Positions 38,481 through 52,155 of a stretch of 64,000 nt of DNA are shown here, piece by piece (the stretch's first letter is position 1; every line of letters begins with the position of its first letter). The notes below the pieces were generated by a model that worked only from the letters and a program-made list of their open reading frames with translations, made no database searches and had not been told where the DNA came from. Source of the stretch: Epiperipatus broadwayi (taxonomy: Eukaryota > Onychophora > Udeonychophora > Euonychophora > Peripatidae); contig JAQFVV010012394.1 in NCBI GenBank assembly GCA_028023455.1, positions 20,976,353 through 21,040,352 on the forward strand. The letters run 5' to 3'. The position numbers were made by a program, and so were the translations under genes.

Positions 38481-41400
38481 CTTAGATAATTGTGTATGTG
38501 TGTATATGTATTACAGATATAAAAATAAATACAATTAATGTAGAGCTAAAGCAAATACCAGAATATTCTAAAAAGTATTATTACAATTTAAAAAAAATCA
38601 TTCTCATTTTAAATATTTCAAGTCAAACCAAAAATCATATTTTAAAGTTATTTGCAATTTTAAAAATGTTTAAATAATGCTTTCTGGAACGTATTGTTTA
38701 CATCTTCCAATATTGCTAAATTTCAAGTATAGGAGGAGCAGAAGTTCTAGGAATGCGCAGTAGGAGTTCAAATCACTCTTTTCTCTGGTATTTGGGTAGA
38801 GAGTGGAAACAATATGAACTGTGAGTAAAAACAATTTGCCTCCCTGATCTTAAATCGTCTTTGTTCTGCCTCCCTGCCATACCATCGCTACTTGAGAACT
38901 GTTATGTTTAATTGTAAAGAATATTGGAAGATGTCTACCATTAGTTTATTAATATTGTGCCTTGCTAAACTTCGTATACATTATTATAAGTGGCCACGAT
39001 AACTTCTAAAGGTAATCCGTTTTGCCGAAGAATGAACTCTTAATTCTCCTCACTTCATTTCTTTCCTAAATTTTAATTGTAATTAGAATGTAATCTTTAT
39101 TTATTTTATAACTGATTATAAACTTAATTATCGTTAAATTTGTGATTTTCTCTCTTAAGTTTTAAACTTGTTCTTTGAAACGCTAAGCACAGAATTATGT
39201 ACTTTAAATCTATCATTAGCTTTTAAAGTTTCACACTCTAATTATTTTATTTCATGCGGCAAAACTTATTTAAATATATATCTTATTAAATTAGTTTTAG
39301 TGTGCTAATGTTTTAATCTAGCGAACTTATATTATTTCAATCATCATTCCGATATTTTTGGAATATTTAAATAGTTAAACATAAAATTTCTTATTGAACG
39401 CTGTTCGCTCGGTTAAATATTTTGAAATTATGCTTAATGGCGGATTGTTTAAAAATCATATCACTATCGATATTTAAATGCAATTTATGTTCTTTTAATA
39501 AATTTGATTATTAGTATATTTTAATAACTATTTATTACTTATACGCTATTAAGAGTTAAATTAATTGTAATATATTGTCGTTTAGGAATACTTGGGCTTG
39601 TTAAATAGGAAAAATAATATTTTTCCCTCTTCTATATTCGACATCCTAAATTTATTAAAGTTATACGTACGATGCTGAGTGGGTTATTATTTTATCATGG
39701 CGTTACGCATGCTATTATTGCTTTATTTAAGCTTAAATTATTTCATTAGTCATTTAAGACTTAAGCCATATTCGCGTTGCTTACTTATGATAGCATTTTA
39801 AAGAATTATATTTTGCTTTATTATATTTACTCATCCGAAATCCGGATTTTCTTCACGTAACTTGTATAGGAATGAGGTTTGGTATAACCAATCTCAGGAT
39901 AAAGATTAGAGTATTAAGGCTATGCATGTGACACATTGGAGGGCATGCCATGGAATCCTTACCACTCATATTTTCGAATATCACCTTGTGATAAATACAA
40001 GTAGAATCATATATGTGATAAAGCCTTCCAGTCCAAAGATGGACATCTTCTCTATTTTAAACGCTGTCATTATAGTTAGCACTGCAAGTTCTTTATATGT
40101 AGCTCTCATTTTATCTATAAGACTTGGCGCAGTGATGTTTATAAACCACTCATTTTATAATTAGCCGAATATTTTAGGATTGTCACAGTAAAGCTAATTT
40201 AGGCTAACCCATTCCTCATTTGTACAGGCCCAAATATGCTCATAAACAATAAATTATTAACTATCATATCAAGAGTAAACCTCTCTTTAGAGATGAATTT
40301 GTAAACATCCTTATCATTACTTAAAGTAATGATCACCACATTGATAACATTAATTTATTATTATACTATAACTCATTAGCATACTAAATCAGTTGCTTAT
40401 ATGCAAAGTAATAACCGCATTAAATCTGTGCTATGTTTTCTAATGTAAATTAAATTGTTTATATTTATTAAATTATTATGTTTTAATAATTACTCATGTG
40501 TTGTGTCTTACTGACTCTCACTCATTGAATTCCATTAAATATTTATAATAATGTCAGTAATATTTAGAAGTTATAACTGATTACTTCAAATAGATATTTA
40601 TCTCTGGGTTATTCTGATCTTGCTCATTCTGGATGGATACTATTTTATAATTCATGTTTCTTTTGCAATGCTAGCTGTGTGCAATTCATTTAAAATTTAT
40701 AAATTGTCCCTTCACATAAGATATTTGATTGAGCCAAGTTTAAACATTATTTATTTATGCTAATTACCCTGTAGATCTCATGTTTCTCTGCTGTGTCTCT
40801 GGGACCAGAATGAATAAAATTTCATGTTATCATCAGAAATGTTGTTTATAATGTTATAGTTTTAGAGAAGAGCAAATAGGGCAGAATTCATGATTGCTCC
40901 TGACCTGTGTATCTCGGGCATGAATGGATTTAGGGTACTTTTGCTTAGATTCTAAACCTTGTTAAATGAACATACAATTCTGACCGGTACACTATAGTAT
41001 ACCTCTTATCAAATTAAAAATACACGTGAAGAAGAAATTTAAAAAAAAAGACATTCAAATATTTTAAAATATTAAAATGGAAATGCATCAGCGTCTTTAT
41101 AAATTAAAAATTGACGGTAAATTTAATACTGCATTATTAATACATGCTATATACATGTAAATATGCTTTTAATAGAATAGTGTTTATATGAGGAAAATAT
41201 GTATTTTAAAATACTAAGTCTCATTTATGCCAGTAGTATGAAAAGAATTTGTTTGAAAGCAAAACTTTAAAAGAATTTAAAGATATTATTAATGAACTCG
41301 TCTCTATCAAATGTATAATGTTTGTTTATAATTGCCAGTACTTATAAGTAACATTATGACCGTTGATTTTAGCACATAAAACAAGGAGCATCCTTGATTA

Positions 41401-44400
41401 TAAACAAAGTCTACTCTTATGTTTTAAAAATGAATAAAAGGAAATTTGTTTAAAAAAGAAATACATTTTTAAATATTAAGAAACGTTTTTAAAAAAAAGA
41501 GCTCTATTTTAAAAAAAAAAAGCATTTATCTAAAGAAGAACAGTGAAAGTTAATTAAATAGATATATTATAATTATTCCGCGTTTGAACCTAGGATTATA
41601 AATATAAAAAAACAAACATGTACTCAGCTAAAGAATTTATTTTTTTCAATGCCGGCTTTTTTTCTTATACTTATGCTTATTATACTTATTGTACTCAGTT
41701 GAATAATTTATTTTCCAGTGCCAACTTATGTTTATGCTTACGATGTTTTATTATTTTAATATTTAAAATTCTCTTTAAAAATAAAAGAAAGTGAACGTGT
41801 TTATATAAAGAACTATTGAACATTTTCGTTTGGAAATGATTGCCATGTATATAAATGTATTAGTTGAAGCTTCGAATTTAAATAGATATCTAAACCTGGA
41901 TAAATTATCTACACATTATGAAATGGAAAAATCATCAGGGAGCCGAAATATGAACTTAAGTTAATGTATTTTTTTTTTTTTATTGTTTGTTTTATTGGTT
42001 AAAAAAAGAATGAAACCATAAAAATATTTATGCTATTAAATTTTTATGTAACACTTTTTATAAATATACAGGTAAACTAGGGTTATAATTTTAAAATGAA
42101 ATAGGTTTATTTGAATGAGCAAATGTTTCTTGCCATTCTTAAGTAGATTTAGTTTACTTATCAAGCATTACACTAGCTAGTTTTTATTTAATAATTTTAT
42201 TATAGAGATTTAAATATCACAGTCTTATTTTCATATAAATGGGATGTTTTACTCAATTTTATTTTAAATTTACTAAAGAAGTTTATCAGAGAATATCCAT
42301 TCATTTGTTTTATGAATGTTATATTAAGAATAATTACAAATATTTTATATTCATCAAGAAGTAAATATTCTTGCATTTAATTTACCATTTCAAAAGTCCA
42401 CTAGTTACTATATTTTTAGCATTTAATATTTTGTTATGTGTGCATTGTGCCTTGCCTAGAATTTTATATGCATTTAAGTTTAAAGTATTTTCTACAGTAG
42501 TCAGTTGACACATAGTTTGCTTTGTTGGTTCGAATATTGGATATACGTTTTGTATTTTATAAATTTCTTGGAAATAACTTAGTTTAAGTGAAGTATATAT
42601 CTTGCTATTAGTTAGAATTTGTTAGCCTCAAGAGTTAGGCTTAGTTTATAATTTTTGAATATGTTTATGGAGTCGAGAGTATCCTCCATCCTTATTGTAA
42701 TGTAATTCCATGATTTGATAGTGATTGTCCCCAAAAGAGGGTTATTATATTGTATTTTTCAGTGATGATAATCACATTTATAAGCATTAAAAATCCCACG
42801 AGAGAGGAATATGCTTTTCTGGTGAGTGTTCCTGTTTCCAGATGTACTGAAGATAAATACCAGACATCTTTGTTTTGCCTTGAAGTTAGGTATTTTGGAA
42901 GCCACCATATTCTTTTCCAGCTCTGAGGAGCTTAGTATTTTTTATATTTTTTGCCTATCATTCATGATGACTTAATGCTAATTCCACCACAGTAGGTGAT
43001 GTTGCATTTGTTTAGATTTGTGATGACAAGATATGCTTGTTTGAGGAAATGTATTTCTTCAGGTAATTGTAGCTAATTTAAGGCTCATAGGTATATCAAT
43101 GTTTGTTGTGGCTATGATAGTTTATCATGCACAAGCTAACCAACAAGTTATATTTATTTTAAAGTATATTAAATATGCATATGGTATAAGTGGCAATTCA
43201 CATATAATAATTTAATATTTTCATCCAGAGTTTCGCCGCTGGATTTGTAAGTCTGTTATATTATTAATTTTATAACATTGAGGGAATAATTTTATGTGGA
43301 CTAAATGTATAAAAAAAATATATAACTAATCTCTGATGAATGAATGTCCCATACACTTAATTTATTTTATTTTAAGATTAGTTTAGTCTAATTTAAAAAT
43401 ATATCATTAGTTTAATATTAGTTATGTCAGTATAAATAGTTGTAGTATTCAAAATATATGCTTTTCCAACTTAGCGTTTGTTAAGTTTAGGATTATAAAA
43501 TTAAGTTAGAGGTTCAAATATAAACCTAGTTTTTGTGTGTAATTCTGATTACTAGATAATACCATAATGTTTTGAAATATTTTAATTAAAAAAAAATTAT
43601 AATGTGCTTATTAAATACAGACATTATAATTAAAGTTAAAGATTGTAAAATCTCTAATTATTAAAAGAGATTAAAATTGAATAGCCTTAGCCTGTTATTA
43701 AGTATACTAATGTAAATTAAAGGAAATTATTAAAAGTTAAAATACTTATATTAAATCCTAATGTGATATTGGCAATGATTGTAGTCCATTAAATTTGTAA
43801 GAATTTCTTATTGTTCTTAATAAACCATATTAGTATTATTTCAAAAGTTTTGTTTTGTTTGTTTTACTTTTATATGAGAATATATCATTATCTTGGATTC
43901 CAAGTTCACAAAATCTTAAAATGTAAAAGTTATTGAATCTTAAATTCAGAAATTTACAAGTACATTCTGAGATAATAAATATAGTTAATATTGTCTTGAA
44001 AATTAAAAAAAAAACTATATTAAAGTAAATGATTCTCATATGGAATCATAAATACAGATAATTACATTATAGCAGATACATAATTAAATATTTAGTTAAA
44101 AGTTTATTTTCTTTAAATTTTCGGTATATCTTTCAGATTAAAGATTATGCAATATCAGATTAATAATATTAGTACTTCAGAAGAATATTTTAATTAATAT
44201 TATTTTAGAAGCTGCACCTTATCATATATTGACTGCACATCATCTATCAATATCTTAAATCTTATATATTTAAAGAATTCTTATCCATTTGCATTTGAGG
44301 TTTTTAGTGGTTGTCTGTGAGTATGGAAAGGCATTAAAAGTACCCTTGCTCTTTTCTTTGCTCAAGTAATATCTTAGATAATAGGCCATTATTAGTTTAA

Positions 44401-45093
44401 ATTTAAATTGATTCACTAAATTTTGTGAATTAATATTTGTTTTGTTTATTCTTTTAAGATTGAACATACTATAATTATTTTATAGTCAGCTAAGATGTCA
44501 CTTATTTATTTATTAATCACAGTAATTCTTTGATAGGCAACTTAACTTAAACTATAATTTTATACAAGAGTTTTAGTTTAGAAATCCCTGAGGTTATTTA
44601 CTCTTGTTGTTTTAGTAAATATAATTCTGTAAGATAATCTTATAAAGTAAAGCATCATATGTCTTATTCAGAGAGTGTATAGTCTATTAGTAGGACTAGT
44701 ATGGTAAACATTGATTAGTGATTTTAGATAATCTTTTGTATGGTTTATTAAAATATCAATATGCTGTAGTAGTTATGGTTCATCAGTATTGGATTTGATC
44801 TTTATTTGATTATACATCTCTGGATCATCATCTCTTTTTTTTAAATTTATTGTAACCCTACTGAGCCGAGTCATTTAGAGTCTCTTATTTATATTCTATT
44901 TCATTTCATTTCATTTTAATTTCATTCCATTTTTTTTCATATCATTTCTCATATCTTTTTATCATCTCAGCCATTCAAAACATTCGTTAAGAATTTCTTT
45001 TCATGTCATTTTTTTCTATCATCTCATTTCATTTTTTTAGTAGCATTATCTTTTTCTCTCTCTTTTCTCTTTCTCACACACCCCTCACATTCT
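38481..45093. other. AT-rich noncoding stretch with two less AT-biased patches
   Basis: No protein family was recognised. 38690-39060 is richer in G and C and contains ATATGAACTGTGAGTAAA near 38812, where GTGAGT resembles a splice donor; a first exon or old LTR is possible but unsupported. 42660-43110 is a second patch whose translations match nothing I know. A tttca-type simple repeat occupies about 44899-44945. The 39922-40164 frame has no recognisable domain. Confidence 0.4.
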
Positions 45094-45297
45094 ATTAGGT
45101 TACAATTGGCCTCTCTCATTTCATTTTTATTATTTATCTTTATTCTCTTCCTCTTTTATTTTATTTTCTTATTCTCTCTCTCTCTCTCTATTTTATTAGG
45201 TTACAATTGGCCACTCTCATTTCTTTTTCATCATTTACCTTTATCATTATCTCTTCTTTATTCTATTTTATTCTTATCTCTCTCTCTATTCCAAAAG
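45094..45297 (+). repeat. Two ~102 bp tandem units, CT-rich
   Basis: The unit starting attaggttacaattggcc occurs at about 45094 and 45195, and a third start (aaaggttacaat) opens the TA tract at 45300. The units are dominated by CTCT and TTTATT runs. Confidence 0.75.
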
Positions 45298-45300
45298 GTT

Positions 45301-45302
<2 letters not shown>

Positions 45303-45343
<41 letters not shown>

Positions 45344-45370
45344 ATATATATATATCTATATATATATATC
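45303..45370. repeat. (TA)n microsatellite at the 3' side of the LINE
   Basis: Interrupted TA tract directly following, on the minus strand, the gatgatgatcatgat tail of the RTE-like element. RTE-type elements typically end in short simple repeats. Confidence 0.85.
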
Positions 45371-45658
45371 ATGATCATCATCAACCATTATCAATCCACT
45401 GCAGGATGAAGGTCTCTCCAAGTTTAATCCATCTTCTCCGATCTTTAGCTTCTCTTTTCCACAACACCCCTGCACATTTTCTTATTTCATCAATCCATAT
45501 CACATATGGTCTCTTTCTGGGTCTTTTACAATCTCTTGGAATCCAGTTTAAAATTTCAATTGTCCATCTATTATCATTTCTTCTAGCAATATGTCCAGAC
45601 CAACTCCATTTCAATCTTTTAATTTTTTCAATAAGATCAGTAACACCTGTTTGTTGTC

Positions 45659-48263
<2,605 letters not shown>

Positions 48264-48472
48264 ACCTAAATCAGCACTTTCTAAACTTTTTTCATTCAGA
48301 CTCCTTTTTATAATCGAAATTTTTTCACACCCCAGATTTTAAATATAAAATAGATATAGAAATAAATATTCCCATAAATATTTTATTTCTTTGGCAAACA
48401 ATATACATATGAAAATAAGTAGTTTTAGGATTTGTTTTAAGTATACAAAAATTAATAAAAGAAAACCATGTT

Positions 48473-48823
48473 TTAATGAGAGGGATGTGCTTGTTTTTTG
48501 CTGCATAACAAATTAAATCTTGGTAAAATATTTGATACTGCTGGACATAAAGCATCTTCAATGTTTTTCAGCATTGAACGATATTTGGATTTAATATTCA
48601 TTAAAGCTGAAAAAGTCATTTTACACAAGTATGTGGTGCTGAATGGCAGAAGAACTTTTAATGCCATTTCAGAAATTGTGGGAAATTCAGTCCTAGATCC
48701 GATCCAGAATTCAGTCAAGGATTTTTGTGGTAAGTCAAGTTTTAAGTTTGAGTCACTCAATAGCTCAGCAAATTCCTCTTGAGCTTTATATGGCACGTGA
48801 TTAATCTCATTAATGTCAATCAA
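48473..48823 (-). pseudogene. hAT transposase C-terminal dimerisation region
   Basis: The frame reads QEEFAELLSDSNLKL, SLTEFWIGSRTEFPTISEMA, LKVLLPFSTTYLCKMTFSAL, NIKSKYRSML and PRFNLLCSKKQAHPSH. These match the conserved C-terminal block of ZBED-type hAT transposases, including the LPF.TTYLCE.GFSAL motif with Lys replacing Glu. This region mediates dimerisation and contributes the last catalytic acidic residue, which appears lost. No ATG opens the frame; between it and the inserted element, hAT-like sequence persists in several frames. Confidence 0.88.
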
Positions 48824-49438
48824 AAATGGTTTTTAAATCCAAAATAATTTTTGAAATCTAAATTCGATATAAAGTATTTGCAAAACTGTGTTTCTAGAGT
48901 TTTTAAGTGATCTATAATAATTTTTGCAATTAAAGTTTTACAATTATTTTTTTCAATTATAAAATTGTGATAGTTGAAAACATTTCCAATGAATCATTTT
49001 CCACTCTATTCTTCTAAATATTGATCTTTTTAATAAAACCTTCAATTTTATCATTCAAAATTAAAACTATTGCCATTTTTTCCTTGAAGAGACAAGTTAA
49101 GATCATTTAGCTTCTCAAAAATATCAGACAAATAGCAAAGCTTTGATAGCCATAAGTCATTTTGAAAAAGAGTAGCAACATCAGATTTTTGTTTGGTTAA
49201 AAATACAATAATTTATTCTTTTAATAACAATAATCTTCTTAAACTTCATCTTCTTGACATCCATCTTATTTTTGCATATAATAATAAATTTTTGTATTCA
49301 GAGTCCATGTCTTTACAAAGATTTGAAAATAAATGGCAATTTTGACAGCATCCTGAAGCACATTGTTCAATTCTGTTGCTAATTTTTTGTGGAAAGGGCC
49401 TCTAGATGGATTATTACCAGAAACTTTAACAAATAATT

Positions 49439-50221
49439 AAACTGAGAGAGTGCAAACCTCTCAAGCATTTAGCCAATCAGATCGCAAATACTGAGACAGA
49501 AAATTTAACAAGAAAAGAGTGGTTCCACTCTCTTCTTTACTTGTCTTTCTATATATCTAAGCCAGTACAAAGTACTTAGATCTGAAAGTGTGAATCTTAA
49601 ATATCTTCACACTCAACTCACTGAGTTCTAATTATAAACATACAGCGTGAAATCTTTCGATTTACTATGCAGTAGTTTTTCGATGTTATAACTTGCAGCA
49701 ATATATGTAAATAATATTTATTTTACAAAGTGCAGACGGTATTGAAATTAAACTGAGAGAGTGCAAACCTCTCAAGCGCGTAGCCAATCAGATCGCAAAT
49801 ACTGAGACAGAGAATTTAACAACAAAAGAGTGGTTCCACTCTCTTCTTTACTGAGAGGTTTGCACTCTCTCAGTTTAATTTCAATACCATCTGCGCTTTG
49901 TAAAATAAATATTATTTACATATATTGCTGCAAGTTATAACATCGAAAAACTACTGTGTAGTAAATCGAAAGATTTCATGTTGTATGTTTATAATTAGAA
50001 CTGTGAATTGAGTGTGAAGATATTTAAGATTCATGCTTTCAGATCTAAATACTTTGGACTGGCTTGGATATATAGAAAGACAAGTAAAGAAGAGAGTGGA
50101 ACCACTCTTTTCTTGTTAAATTCTCTGTCTCAGTATTTGCGATCTGATTGGCTAAGCGCTTGAGAGGTTTGCACTCTCTGTTTAATTTCAATACTATCTG
50201 CACTTTGTAAAATAAATATTA
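49439..50221. mobile_element. Tandem/inverted noncoding element inside the hAT transposon, 14 bp target duplication
   Basis: Two direct starts (aaactgagagagtgcaaacc at 49439 and 49750, period 311 bp) are followed at about 49850 by inverted copies (gagaggtttgcactctct at about 49853 and 50162, period 309 bp). The second direct unit is truncated at the fold. The exact 14 bp sequence tttaacaaataatt flanks the element at 49425-49438 and 50222-50235, indicating one insertion event, probably by target-primed reverse transcription given the length. No ORF and no recognisable hammerhead was found. The tandem-plus-inverted architecture closely parallels the hammerhead array at 16617-18372. Confidence 0.8.
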
Positions 50222-50525
50222 TTTAACAAATAATTTAAAACCAATAGTTTCACCAGTCATTACTTTTGCACCATCTGTTCATATTCCAAAGCAAATTTTC
50301 TTTTCTAAACCTTGTTTTAAAAATTGTCTACTTCATTATATATGTCTTCCCCTCTTGTATATGTTCTTCCAAAGAACGACAAAATAACAATTCTTCCTCA
50401 ATGTTTTCTTTATAAATGTATCTGACATATATTAATAATTGAACTATTTTTGAAATCTCAGTTGTTTTCTCCAACTGAATTGTAAATATTGGGCTTTCTT
50501 TAAGTCTAGTAATAAATTTCTCAAA

Positions 50526-51078
50526 TTAGTCATTGCTAATTTCAGAAATTCTACTAGTGACAGTGTCAATTGACAAATGAATTTTCTGAATTTCATTACC
50601 ATATTTACTTCTGTGAAGTATTTCTACCATTTTAATAGCAGCAGGTAATATGAGATTTTCACTAATGATGTATGGCTTTTTATTTTTAGCAATCAGATAT
50701 GAAACTTCATATGATGCAAGTAAATATTTTTCAGTAACAGTTATAAATTTCTCAAAATATTGTTTTTCTTTATTTGAAGTTTTTAATAGTCGTTCGAAAT
50801 ATTCTTTTGGTTTATTGACATATGAAGGATGATTGGATTCAAAATACCTTTTTAAATTTTGGTGGTTTCGTACTTTTGATAGACAAAACATTATTGCGAA
50901 TTAAACAAAGAGGTTGTTCATTACCATCGCAGTTGTTGAAAGTAAAGCCAAATTGGAGAAATGTCTCATCATATATTTTTTTTCGCATCTTAAATGTCTC
51001 TTTCCGATTACAAGATCCTGCTTGAAGAGACTTTGTAGCATTGCTATCTACATCATTACATTTGGTACTCAAGTTCAA
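50526..51078 (-). pseudogene. hAT transposase N-terminal part with eroded BED finger
   Basis: Two overlapping frames (50839-51078 and 50526-50891) read in order as the start of a ZBED5/FAM200-like transposase. The first holds RKKIYDETFLQFGFTF and PLCLIRN, where the second Cys of the BED finger is lost. After a frameshift the second has ESNHPSY (a finger His), then EYFERLLKTS, EKYLLASYEVSYLIAKNKKP and ILPAAIKMVEILHRSKYGNEI, all typical of this family. A stop at 50523-50525 ends it, but hAT-like sequence continues beyond (IYVRYIYKENIEEELLFC) up to the inserted element at 50221. In an active enzyme the BED finger binds the transposon ends. Confidence 0.85.
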
Positions 51079-51587
51079 CTATTTATCCATGGGTAAAAAG
51101 TATTTTTATCATAAAATATAAATAAAATAACAGTACTTATTAGTTAGCAGATATACCAAGTGGCAGCCGTGTTTTTTGTTTAATTATAAGAATAATATTT
51201 ACTCCCGTATGTTCTATTTTTTAATATCCCCATATGTTTTATTTTTTAATATTTAAAAAATATCAATAAATCAGTTATAAATTATCTATTAAGTTTAAAA
51301 AATACGAATATGTTTTTACTTGCTAATAAATAAATGACACCAAGTTTCAAATAAAAAATAAATTTTTATAATAACTAATAGGATGATAAATTTTGAATAA
51401 AAAGTGAGAAAAAAAAGTATACAAGCAAAAATAACATCTTTCATAATATTTATTCAAATAAATATTAACCTTAGTCGAGTAAAACAGTCAAAGTTGTGAG
51501 TGGAGGGAGTTTGACAATGGTAAATGAAAATATAACAATTTACTCTAGATAAATACTTTGCATATATATATATATATGAGAGATAGT

Positions 51588-51640
51588 GACCTGGGCCAAC
51601 TGATGAGTGCTGGTTCAGCACGAAATGCATCTTGGGGGTC
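51588..51640 (+). ncRNA. Hammerhead ribozyme, type I, well formed
   Basis: CTGATGA at 51600-51606 is followed by a perfect six-pair stem II (GTGCTG/CAGCAC, loop GTT), GAAA at 51622-51625, a two-pair stem III (AT.GC.AT) and an ATC cleavage site ending at 51631. Stem I pairs CCAA with TTGG, then has an internal loop, then GACC with GGTC. That internal loop could contact loop II, as in active natural hammerheads. It lies between the transposase remnants and the 5' inverted repeat of the hAT element; whether it was inserted there is not clear. Confidence 0.85.
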
Positions 51641-52155
51641 ATTTGTCTTTTATTATATTTTTATTTATATGAATTTGAAAAGAATTGGGGAAGTGTGGAG
51701 GCGTTTATTATATCTATAAAATACAATATTGTATCGTTCTTGTGATGTGGACACTTGTTGAAATGAAACCGAAACAAATAACTTGACCGGAAATGCATTA
51801 TATAATCACAGTGGTGCCATCCTTATTCTCGCCACTGCAGCATATATTTTGATTCTGAAATCATTTATATGCTGAAATTGCAATGCGACAGACACTACTA
51901 TTATTATGCATTTAGTGTTATTTTTCAATATGTAAATATAATTTACAGCCCAACTTGTCCATCATTATAATTTTATAATTGCGCTGTACAGAAAACGTAA
52001 TATATTAAATTAAAGATAATGAAGGGATTGCAACTAATATTTATTTAAATTCATGTATCTGAATTAAATTTTTGTGATCCCCAACTTTTCACTTCGCTAC
52101 CACCTTTTTGCCTTTTGGGATCGTGACCCACAGTTTAAGAAACGCTGACCTAAAT

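Larger units (their letters stand above)
48272..52147 (-). mobile_element. ZBED-type hAT DNA transposon, full-length but decayed
   Basis: The element is 3,876 bp including later insertions. Its left end reads cagcactttctaaactttt and its right end, complemented, cagcgtttcttaaactgtgg. These imperfect terminal inverted repeats resemble the CAG(t)G(t)TTCTCAAACT ends of ZBED-type hAT elements. The exact 8 bp sequence acctaaat flanks both ends (48264-48271 and 52148-52155), the hallmark duplication of hAT transposition. Inside, the minus strand encodes broken pieces of a BED-finger hAT transposase. A 783 bp element is inserted at 49439-50221, and a hammerhead motif lies at 51588-51640. Confidence 0.9.

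Noticed and set aside
38800-38840. Possible first exon with GTGAGT donor
   Set aside because: A single donor-like hexamer without an acceptor, a coding frame or a recognisable promoter is not sufficient.
40790-40850. Minus-strand CTGATGA...GAAA pair
   Set aside because: Only six bases separate the core boxes and no stem I or III can be formed.
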